The notes beneath the pieces are model-generated. The model worked only from the letters and a program-made list of their open reading frames with translations, did no database searches and was not told where the DNA came from. A DNA stretch of 12,165 bases from positions 1 to 12,165 of the forward strand of contig JBAYAO010000039.1 in assembly GCA_041669745.1 (NCBI GenBank), read 5' to 3'. Of this stretch, positions 5,267-11,707 are shown in pieces; the first letter of the stretch is position 1, and each line of letters opens with the position of its first letter. The position numbers and the translations under genes were made by a program. Source of the DNA: JBAZDV01 sp041669745 (lineage in GTDB: Archaea > Thermoplasmatota > Thermoplasmata > Methanomassiliicoccales > Methanomethylophilaceae).

Positions 5267-6173
5267 GGAGGTCGAAAAATGCCCGGAATGCGGAAGCAAA
5301 CACCTGGTTCGCGACTACGAGAGAGGCGAACTTCTCTGTGAAGATTGCGGTCTCGTATTAGATGATCAGTTCATCGATCAGGGACCGGAGTGGAGAGCGT
5401 TCGACGTCGAACAGGGTGAAAAGAGGGCCCGCACCGGTGCTCCCATGACCTACACCATACACGACAAGGGTCTTTCCACCGAAATCTCTTGGAAAAACAA
5501 GGACAGTTATGGTAAGAGCATCCCCACCAGGAACAGGGCGCAGCTCTACAGACTTAGGAAGTGGCAAAGAAGGATCCGTGTATCCAACGCAACCGAGAGG
5601 AATCTTGCCTTCGCGCTGTCCGAATTGGATAGGATGGCCTCCTCGATGGGACTTCCAAGGAATGTTAGGGAGACGGCCGCGATGATCTACAGGAAGGCCG
5701 TCAACAAGAACCTCATCAGAGGAAGATCCATCGAAGGCGTCGTTGCAGCATCCTTGTACGCAGCATGCAGACAATGCGGCGTCCCGAGAACCCTGGACGA
5801 GGTCGCGAGTTCGAGTCGTGTCGGAAGAAAAGAGATCGGCCGTACCTATCGTTTCATGACCCGTGAACTTAAACTCAAACTCCTGCCTACAAAACCCCAG
5901 GATTATGTTCAAAGATTCTGCTCCGAACTCAAATTGAGCGGTGAGGTCCAAAGCAAGGCCGCAGAGATCCTTAAAGACGCATCGGATAAAGAATTGACAT
6001 CCGGACGCGGTCCTACGGGTGTTGCCGCGGCCGCGATCTACATCTCGTCCATCCTGTGCAACGAACGCAGGACGCAAAGAGAGGTGGCAGATGTTGCTGG
6101 TGTCACTGAGGTCACAATCAGGAACAGATACAAGGAACTGACCGAGAAACTCGGTATTGAGATACAGCTGTGA
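5241..6173 (+). CDS. tfb: Transcription initiation factor TFB (TFIIB homologue)
   Basis: TFB recruits RNA polymerase to TBP-bound promoters and reads the BRE. The 310 residues follow the standard plan: an N-terminal zinc ribbon with CPEC (14-17) and CEDC (33-36); the B-reader/linker DQGPEWRAF to HDKGLSTEIS (46-83); cyclin repeat 1 (about 115-205, with GRSIEGVVAASLYAACRQ at 161-178); and cyclin repeat 2 (about 215-300), ending in the helix-turn-helix TQREVADVAGVTEVTIRNRY (278-297) that contacts the BRE. Nothing is missing. GGAGAGG (5228-5234) lies just upstream of the ATG inside gar1, so translation is probably coupled. This protein would act on the BRE/TATA promoters annotated here. Confidence 0.98.
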   Translation: MAKIRESTEEVEKCPECGSKHLVRDYERGELLCEDCGLVLDDQFIDQGPEWRAFDVEQGEKRARTGAPMTYTIHDKGLSTEISWKNKDSYGKSIPTRNRAQLYRLRKWQRRIRVSNATERNLAFALSELDRMASSMGLPRNVRETAAMIYRKAVNKNLIRGRSIEGVVAASLYAACRQCGVPRTLDEVASSSRVGRKEIGRTYRFMTRELKLKLLPTKPQDYVQRFCSELKLSGEVQSKAAEILKDASDKELTSGRGPTGVAAAAIYISSILCNERRTQREVADVAGVTEVTIRNRYKELTEKLGIEIQL

Positions 6174-6182
6174 TCTCCGTTT

Positions 6183-6204
6183 GGGGCAAAAGCCCCTCTT
6201 TTTC
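6183..6204 (+). terminator. Intrinsic terminator after tfb
   Basis: GGGGC (6183-6187), AAAA loop, GCCCC (6192-6196), then TCTTTTTC. The stem is short but fully GC and is followed by a T-run, 9 nt beyond the tfb stop. It separates gar1-tfb from the convergent endA gene, whose stop lies 28 nt farther on. Confidence 0.8.
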
Positions 6205-6231
6205 AAACATCGCACATGCAGTGACGCACGG

Positions 6232-7281
6232 TTACGGCCTGAACCATTTGAATTCCAGATACTCTATGCGATCGCTGACATGAGAGAACAGGAATTCCTT
6301 TTTCACACCGCCGGACAGACGGACGGCCCTTGAGATCTCCGGCCACATGGTTACGTTCGATGCGGATACCGCGTGAATCAGATATCTTGCATGACAATCG
6401 TCAGGTGACTTCTCGTAGGCTCTGAAGTGTGCACCGTATTTGAAACCGGTCTTCACGACGAGCCCGCGGTCCCTTGCATCTGAAAATGCTTTCAACCTGA
6501 GATCGAATTCGTCCTGTGTAGAACGACCGAATTCCAACAATGTTCCCAATTCGATCCTGTTCCCTGTATCGGAGATTACCGAGAGATCGTCTCTGTCCAT
6601 GAGATAACAGCTCTCGATAAGTGATAACTGAAGCATATTCTCGATCATCTTTCCGTAAAAACCGCTTTCCCTGATTGCTATGGCATCGTCCGCATCAAAA
6701 ATAAAGACACGGTCTCGTATCAACCTGCCGACTGTTTTTTTGGAACATCTCTTTGGATATATCTCTCCCTTCGGATCGCGGTGTGCCATGATGTAGTATG
6801 TCAGATCGCCTTCTTCGTCCACTACCCCGTACAACAGCCGTTTTCCTTTCGTCTCCGTCTCCGAGACATCGTCAGTAAATGTATTGATATCGAATGCTGT
6901 CCTCTCAGAAACCGCCCTGACCAGATATATCGGGCGGGAATTGCTCATCATCATTCCTCTGGGGAACACGGAAAGATCGAAATTGCCACTTTCCACCTTG
7001 ACCACGAATCCACGTTGTCTGAGATCACGATAGACCATGTATTTTACGTCAAAATCCAAGAAAACGGAAGAGGAATAATTGAAGAGTTCCTCGAAACACA
7101 TCTCTTCACCTTCGTGGATGACCCGCAACCTGCTGGATTCAAGAAGATATGTCGCCTCGATCAGATCCAGTTCTATACCGTTGCCGCTCATAGGATAACC
7201 GTAATTACCCTTGTTGTAGATCTGACTCCCTTCTTTTTGGTCGACAATGACCACCAGATCATCAATGAGTTCTCCAGCCAT
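6232..7281 (-). CDS. endA: tRNA-splicing endonuclease, two-repeat (alpha2) type
   Basis: EndA cuts bulge-helix-bulge introns from pre-tRNAs and other RNAs. At 349 residues it is twice the length of the homotetrameric enzyme and contains two endonuclease repeats. The C-terminal repeat (about 195-349) is catalytic: DARDRGLVVKTGFKYGAHFR (268-287), Tyr289 in RAYEK, His297 in CHARYLIHAV and Lys327 or Lys328 in RLSGGVKKEFL. The N-terminal repeat (about 1-165) keeps the fold signature LRQRGFVVKVESGNFDLSVF but lacks the Tyr-His-Lys set, as expected for the structural half of alpha2 enzymes such as that of Archaeoglobus. The protein is intact and cytosolic. It is monocistronic; a TATA box is centred about 28-30 bp upstream, so the leader is very short. 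Confidence 0.95.
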   Translation of the reverse strand: MAGELIDDLVVIVDQKEGSQIYNKGNYGYPMSGNGIELDLIEATYLLESSRLRVIHEGEEMCFEELFNYSSSVFLDFDVKYMVYRDLRQRGFVVKVESGNFDLSVFPRGMMMSNSRPIYLVRAVSERTAFDINTFTDDVSETETKGKRLLYGVVDEEGDLTYYIMAHRDPKGEIYPKRCSKKTVGRLIRDRVFIFDADDAIAIRESGFYGKMIENMLQLSLIESCYLMDRDDLSVISDTGNRIELGTLLEFGRSTQDEFDLRLKAFSDARDRGLVVKTGFKYGAHFRAYEKSPDDCHARYLIHAVSASNVTMWPEISRAVRLSGGVKKEFLFSHVSDRIEYLEFKWFRP

Positions 7282-7303
7282 TCTATCTCTTGTTACCGAA
7301 CAT

Positions 7304-7313
7304 CCCTATTTAT
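7304..7313 (-). promoter_or_regulatory. TATA box of endA
   Basis: The minus strand reads TGATAAATAG about 28 bp upstream of the endA ATG, predicting a leader of only a few bases. No convincing Shine-Dalgarno is present, so translation should be near-leaderless. Confidence 0.5.
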
Positions 7314-7322
7314 CACTTATGC

Positions 7323-7380
7323 AAAAAAGACAGAAGGACGGCTCTGCACATTCCAAACAATGGCCGAAAAGGAAAAAGGT
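7323..7380 (-). terminator. T-tracts downstream of trpB2
   Basis: After the trpB2 stop, the minus strand carries CCTTTTTCCTTTT (complement of 7367-7379) and then GTCTTTTTTGC (complement of 7321-7331), without a strong hairpin. Archaeal RNA polymerase can terminate on T-rich runs alone, so this 114-bp gap probably ends trpB2 transcription just before the endA TATA box. No gene is visible in the gap on either strand. Confidence 0.45.
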
Positions 7381-7395
7381 TTGAAAGGATCGAGA

Positions 7396-8727
7396 TCAAC
7401 TTGATTTGGACGAAGACGGCAACGCACCGTCGAGGTACTGCTGGTATCCATACAGATCGAGCATCCCGTGACCTGAAAGATTGAAGACTATGGTCTTCTC
7501 CTCGTTCGCGGTCTTTGCCTCGAGCGCCAGATCTATGGCGGCCTTTATTGCGTGCGTCGACTCTGGCGCTGGTACAATGCCCTCTGTCCTTGCGAACAGC
7601 ACTCCTGCCTCGAACGTTGCCGTTTGATCGTATGATCTGGCGACACACAGCCCCTGATCATATGCAGCAGAGACCAATGGCGCCATACCGTGATATCTCA
7701 ATCCGCCCGCATGGATACTGCTTGGAACGAATTCGTGACCGAGCGTGTACATCATCAACAACGGCGTCATTCCCGCTGTGTCTCCGAAATCATATCTGAA
7801 ATCCCCTTCGGTCAGTGACGGGGTTGCTTTCGGTTCGACGGCAACGAACTGACAGTCCGTCTTGCCCTTGATCTTCTCCGCCATCAGCGGGAAACAGAAT
7901 CCGCCGAAATTGGATCCGCCGCCGACACATGCTACCATGTAGTCAGGTTCGATCTCGGCCATCTTCATCTGCTCCATCACCTCTTCTCCGATAACGGTTT
8001 GATGCAGCATAACATGATTCAGAACACTCCCCAGGGAGTACTTGGCAGCACCGTTAGAAGTGGCGGCCATTTCACATGCCTCGGATATCGCCATCCCCAG
8101 GGACCCCGTCGTCCCAGGATACTTCTTGAGCATCTGTCTACCGATCTCCGTCACTCCCGACGGAGACGGGTGGACCGTTGCACCGTAGGTGTGCATTATC
8201 ACCTTTCTGAGTGGTTTCTGATCGTAGCTTCCGCGCACCATGAACACGGTACAATCGATGTCAAAGAGGTTGGAGACCATAGACAAGGCGGTCCCCCACT
8301 GTCCTGCGCCCGTTTCGGTCGTCAGATTGTGGATGCCCGCCTCTGCGTTGTAGTACGCCTGTGCCAGAGCAGTGTTACCTTTGTGACTTCCCAGAGGACT
8401 CATGTCTTCTCTTTTGTAGTATATCTTGGCAGGCGTCTTCAGGTATTCTTCCAAACGTCTCGCTCTCTGAAGCGGTGCCGGTCTGTTGAGATAGACGTAA
8501 TTGTCCCTGACCTCCTCCGGAATATCGATGTATCTCTTCGTGGACATTTCCTGTCTGACCAGTTCCTTGCAGAACAATGGTGCGAAATCCTCCGGAGTGG
8601 CGGGTTTGTTCGTTCCAGGATGGAGTGGCGGTTCCAATGGTTTCTTGAGATCGGCCGCCAGATTGTACCATTTTTTCGGTATCGATTCCAATGGCAGATC
8701 GATCCTTGCATCTTTACTTATCGACAT
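7396..8727 (-). CDS. trpB2: TrpB2-type tryptophan synthase beta chain (TrpB-like PLP enzyme)
   Basis: The 443-residue protein belongs to the long TrpB2 branch of PLP-dependent tryptophan synthase beta chains, which condense indole with a serine-derived aminoacrylate. The PLP lysine is Lys116 in LGSHKGNTA (112-120), the catalytic acid Glu138 lies in TETGAGQWG (137-145), and VGGGSN (268-273) binds the PLP phosphate. The N-terminal extension (DLPLESIPKKWYNLAADL onward) and the insert around SIHAGGLRYHG (337-347) are typical of TrpB2 and not of TrpB1. No trpA or other trp gene adjoins it, so it may serve in indole salvage. GAAGGA lies 4-5 nt before the ATG. The upstream region contains a large dyad suggesting repression. 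Family confidence is high; the exact physiological substrate is not. Confidence 0.94.
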   Translation of the reverse strand: MSISKDARIDLPLESIPKKWYNLAADLKKPLEPPLHPGTNKPATPEDFAPLFCKELVRQEMSTKRYIDIPEEVRDNYVYLNRPAPLQRARRLEEYLKTPAKIYYKREDMSPLGSHKGNTALAQAYYNAEAGIHNLTTETGAGQWGTALSMVSNLFDIDCTVFMVRGSYDQKPLRKVIMHTYGATVHPSPSGVTEIGRQMLKKYPGTTGSLGMAISEACEMAATSNGAAKYSLGSVLNHVMLHQTVIGEEVMEQMKMAEIEPDYMVACVGGGSNFGGFCFPLMAEKIKGKTDCQFVAVEPKATPSLTEGDFRYDFGDTAGMTPLLMMYTLGHEFVPSSIHAGGLRYHGMAPLVSAAYDQGLCVARSYDQTATFEAGVLFARTEGIVPAPESTHAIKAAIDLALEAKTANEEKTIVFNLSGHGMLDLYGYQQYLDGALPSSSKSS

Positions 8728-8740
8728 GTGTCCTTCAACA

Positions 8741-8781
8741 TTCTATTAGTATATGAACATATTGTTCATTAGTGTATAGAA
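8741..8781. promoter_or_regulatory. 41-bp bipartite palindromic operator upstream of trpB2
   Basis: The inner dyad is ATGAACA-TAT-TGTTCAT (8753-8769), perfect over 7 bp per arm. It is flanked symmetrically, after 6-bp spacers, by TTCTAT (8741-8746) and ATAGAA (8776-8781). The trpB2 TATA box (minus strand GTATATT, about 8781-8787) abuts one end, and the predicted start site near 8758 is inside the dyad, a position suited to a repressor. The binding protein is unknown. Confidence 0.5.
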
Positions 8782-8789
8782 ATATACAT
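8781..8789 (-). promoter_or_regulatory. Candidate TATA box of trpB2
   Basis: The minus strand reads TGTATATTT at the upstream end of the operator-like dyad. Initiation about 25 nt downstream (near 8758) would leave a leader of about 30 nt containing the GAAGGA site. Confidence 0.45.
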
Positions 8790-8817
8790 TATTACGGAGT
8801 AAATATTGAAATACAAT

Positions 8818-8892
8818 CTTTAACTCGGTCATGTTAAAGAAGTTATTAAATAGAAGAACTAACGTATATACAGTAGTTAACTAGAGGTTAAC
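8818..8892 (+). promoter_or_regulatory. Promoter and GTTAA dyad cluster of the regulator-cdc48-hsp20 operon
   Basis: Three symmetric elements share the core GTTAA: the inverted repeat CTTTAAC-N8-GTTAAAG (8818-8839), and two copies of the palindrome GTTAAC (8876-8881 and 8887-8892) whose centres are 11 bp apart, one helical turn. TATA candidates are TTATTAAATAG (8842-8852) and CGTATATAC (8863-8871). The inverted repeat lies at the BRE position of the first box and the GTTAAC pair covers the expected start site. This arrangement suits autoregulation by the winged-helix product of the next gene, but that is inference. Confidence 0.5.
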
Positions 8893-8906
8893 AACCGAAT
8901 GATAAC

Positions 8907-9521
8907 ATGAACGACATCGACGTAATGCTTTCCATGATAGAGAATCCTAACAGACGCAAGATACTTGCAGCTCTGGTGAAAGAACCGCAATATCCGTTAC
9001 AACTCTCGAAGGAATTGGGTATCAGTCAGCAGGCTGTTATGAAAAATCTCAATGCCTTGGAAAAGAACGGGATGGTGATCAGTTATCAGGAGAACAGTTT
9101 GCTGGGTCCAATGAGAACGGTATACGAACCGAATTCAGAATTCACAATAGTGATCGACATGCGCAACACTATGTTCTCTACTAGAATGATTGAATTGGAA
9201 ACGGAGACAGAACAAGAAAACGATGAATTCCCGCATGAAAAAATGGACCTCGAAGAAACTAGAAAAAGAATATCCGACATAGATAAGAAGATTAGAGAAC
9301 TGGATAAGGAACGCTTGAGGAACATAAGAGAGAAGGAAATGCTGATCGCGACCAAACTTTCAGAGTTGGATGACAAGGAATATGGCCGTGATCACAGGAA
9401 CATCCTCTATGACATCATGAATGAGCCAGACAAATCTCTGAGTGAGCTGTCGGAGGATCTGCATGTCAGCGAAGACACGATAAATCGTATCATCAACGGT
9501 GTCGAGTATATAGCGAAATAA
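8907..9521 (+). CDS. Winged-helix/coiled-coil transcription regulator, Phr-like (ArsR superfamily)
   Basis: The 204-residue protein begins with an ArsR-type winged helix (about 1-90): IENPNRRKILAAL (11-23), recognition region LQLSKELGISQQAVMKNLNA (31-50) and wing LLGPMRTVYEPNSEF (65-79), ending in a strand (IVIDMRNTMF). A highly charged coiled coil follows (about 95-157, with RKRISDIDKKIRELDKERL), then a second HTH-like segment (LSELSEDLHVSEDTINRII, 178-196). No cysteine metal site is visible. Length and wHTH-plus-coiled-coil layout resemble Phr, the Pyrococcus heat-shock repressor. It is the first gene of an operon with cdc48 (23-nt gap) and hsp20, Phr's known target types. No clear Shine-Dalgarno precedes the ATG. 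Family call is firm; the Phr-equivalent role is inference. Confidence 0.85.
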   Translation: MNDIDVMLSMIENPNRRKILAALVKEPQYPLQLSKELGISQQAVMKNLNALEKNGMVISYQENSLLGPMRTVYEPNSEFTIVIDMRNTMFSTRMIELETETEQENDEFPHEKMDLEETRKRISDIDKKIRELDKERLRNIREKEMLIATKLSELDDKEYGRDHRNILYDIMNEPDKSLSELSEDLHVSEDTINRIINGVEYIAK

Positions 9522-9544
9522 AAAAAGAACGGGAGGTAAAGGAA

Positions 9545-11698
9545 ATGACTAACGACAAAGCGCTCAAAGTAGCGGAATTGAAATCTGGGGAGACAGGAAG
9601 GGGGATCGCAAGGATAGATCCTGAACTCATGGACATCCTCGATCTGAAAGTAGGAGACATCATTCAAATTGATGGAAGCAAGAAAACGGTCGTAAAGGTA
9701 CTAAGAGGCGGTCCGGAGGATGCCAACAGAGGCATAATCAGAATAGACGGCTCAACCAGACGCAATGCCGGTACTGGAATCGACGAACGCGTAGACGTTA
9801 AAAAGGTGATCGCCAAAAATGCTGAAAAGATCACTTTCTCGCCAACAGAACAGCTGAGATTACAGGGAGGCGAGGATTACATCAGACAGATCATGGAAGG
9901 GCGTGTGTTCGCTAAGGGCGATATCATAATGCTCAATGTCATGGGTAACAAGATAGATCTCGTGGTCACATCTTTCGCTCCGGCCGCAGATGCTATAATG
10001 ATGACCTCTTCCACTGAGGTCAAGATCACGGAAAAACCGACAGGAACGAGCGGCGAGATACCAAAGGTGTCATATGATGATATCGGAGGTCTCGGAGTCG
10101 AGGTAAAGAAGATCAGAGAAATGGTTGAATTGCCGCTCAGACACCCAGAGCTCTTCAAGAGATTGGGCGTTGAGGCTCCCAAGGGTGTTCTTCTGCACGG
10201 TCCACCGGGAACGGGTAAGACCATGCTCGCCAAAGCGGTCGCAGGAGAGACCAGTAGCAACTTCGTATACATCGGCGGACCGGAGATTATGAGCAAATTC
10301 TACGGAGAATCCGAAGGAAAACTCAGAGATATATTCAAGGAGGCCGAGGAGAATGCGCCGAGCATCATATTCATCGATGAGATAGATTCGATAGCACCAA
10401 AACGCAACGAAGTCTCCGGAGAAGAAGAGAGACGCATCGTAGCTCAGCTTCTGGCTCTGATGGATGGTCTGAAGTCACGTGGGAAGGTCGTGGTCATCGG
10501 TGCAACAAACAGACCAAATTCCATCGATGAGGCTCTGAGAAGGCCCGGAAGGTTCGATCGTGAGATAGAGATCCGTATTCCTGACAGGAATGGACGTCTC
10601 GAGATCTTGCAGATCCACACCAGGGGCATGCCGCTCGCTGAGGATGTTGATCTTGAAAAACTCGCAGATAAGACCCACGGATACGCCGGTGCCGATCTGT
10701 CGGCACTCACAAAGGAGGCCGCGATGGCGGCACTTCGCCGTGTATTGCCCGATATCAACACGGAGGCAGAAGAAATCCCGTCTGAGATGCTTAATAAGAT
10801 CCAAGTCAACAACGAGGATTTCCGCGAAGCACTGAAGGACATGCAACCTTCCACACTGAGAGAAGTGCTGATCGAGAAACCGAATGTGAAATGGGAAGAC
10901 ATCGGAGCTTTGGAAGATGCCAAACAGGAGCTGAAGGAAGCTGTGGAGTGGCCTCTGAAATACAGCAAGGTGTTCGAACACATGAACGCCAAACCACCGA
11001 AAGGGATCCTACTCTACGGTCCGCCCGGAACAGGGAAGACCATGCTCGCCAAAGCGGTCGCAACCGAATCGGAAGCGAACTTCATAGCCGTGAAAGGACC
11101 TGAATTCCTGAATAAATGGGTAGGAGAATCCGAAAAGGCCGTAAGAGAGACGTTCAGAAAAGCCAGACAGGCCTCGCCTTGTGTGGTTTTCATGGATGAA
11201 ATAGATTCGATAACACCGCAGAGAGGGGCCAACGGCGATAACAACGTCACGGAGAGGGTCATCTCCCAATTGCTCACGGAATTGGACGGGCTTGAATCGT
11301 TGAACAATGTGGTGGTCATAGCGGCTACAAACCGCCCCGACATAATCGATCCGGCACTGCTGAGGCCCGGAAGGTTCGACAAGGCGATCTACATCGGTAC
11401 ACCTGACAAGGAGTCCAGGAAGAAGATATTCGAGATACATACGAAAAACAAGCCTTTGGAAAAAGACGTGGACACTGACATCCTTGCAGATAAGACGGAG
11501 GGGTGCACCGGTGCGGACATCGGCGCGATATGCAACGAAGCCGTCATGACAGCGGTAAGGGAACTCGTGAAATCAGGTAATGTGCCGAATGAAAAAGATC
11601 TCAATAGATGCAAGGTGAAAATGGCTGACTTCCTTGTCGCCATAGACAAGGTAGGACCTAAAGCGAAAGAAGAATTGAAAAAATATGAAAGCAACTGA
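9545..11698 (+). CDS. cdc48: Cdc48/VAT-type AAA+ ATPase
   Basis: The 717-residue protein is the archaeal counterpart of p97/VCP, a hexameric unfoldase. It has an N-domain (about 1-165, double-psi barrel plus four-strand beta domain) and two AAA modules. D1: Walker A GPPGTGKT (219-226), Walker B IIFIDE (274-279), pore loop KFYGESE (251-257), arginine-finger segment RRPGRFDR (332-339). D2: Walker A 492-499, Walker B VVFMDE (547-552), pore loop KWVGESE (524-530), RPGRFDK (607-613). Both pore loops carry aromatic residues, as in proteasome-linked unfoldases. The C-terminus, KKYESN, is not a hydrophobic-Tyr-X proteasome-docking motif. GGGAGGT (9531-9537) is a strong ribosome binding site. It lies between the regulator and hsp20 genes, fitting a protein quality-control operon. 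Confidence 0.98.
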   Translation: MTNDKALKVAELKSGETGRGIARIDPELMDILDLKVGDIIQIDGSKKTVVKVLRGGPEDANRGIIRIDGSTRRNAGTGIDERVDVKKVIAKNAEKITFSPTEQLRLQGGEDYIRQIMEGRVFAKGDIIMLNVMGNKIDLVVTSFAPAADAIMMTSSTEVKITEKPTGTSGEIPKVSYDDIGGLGVEVKKIREMVELPLRHPELFKRLGVEAPKGVLLHGPPGTGKTMLAKAVAGETSSNFVYIGGPEIMSKFYGESEGKLRDIFKEAEENAPSIIFIDEIDSIAPKRNEVSGEEERRIVAQLLALMDGLKSRGKVVVIGATNRPNSIDEALRRPGRFDREIEIRIPDRNGRLEILQIHTRGMPLAEDVDLEKLADKTHGYAGADLSALTKEAAMAALRRVLPDINTEAEEIPSEMLNKIQVNNEDFREALKDMQPSTLREVLIEKPNVKWEDIGALEDAKQELKEAVEWPLKYSKVFEHMNAKPPKGILLYGPPGTGKTMLAKAVATESEANFIAVKGPEFLNKWVGESEKAVRETFRKARQASPCVVFMDEIDSITPQRGANGDNNVTERVISQLLTELDGLESLNNVVVIAATNRPDIIDPALLRPGRFDKAIYIGTPDKESRKKIFEIHTKNKPLEKDVDTDILADKTEGCTGADIGAICNEAVMTAVRELVKSGNVPNEKDLNRCKVKMADFLVAIDKVGPKAKEELKKYESN

Positions 11699-11707
11699 GG
11701 TGAAAAT

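Noticed and set aside
6183..6196. The tfb terminator acting bidirectionally for endA
   Set aside because: The stem is symmetric, but on the minus strand it is followed by AAACGG rather than a T-run.
5358..6215. Long open frame antisense to tfb (285 codons)
   Set aside because: It mirrors the whole TFB coding region, has no ribosome binding site or promoter, and its translation is low-complexity Arg/Gly/Asp-rich; a codon-bias shadow.
7999..8772. Open frame antisense to trpB2 (257 codons)
   Set aside because: The sense strand encodes a complete TrpB2 with all catalytic motifs; the antisense frame shows no domain pattern.
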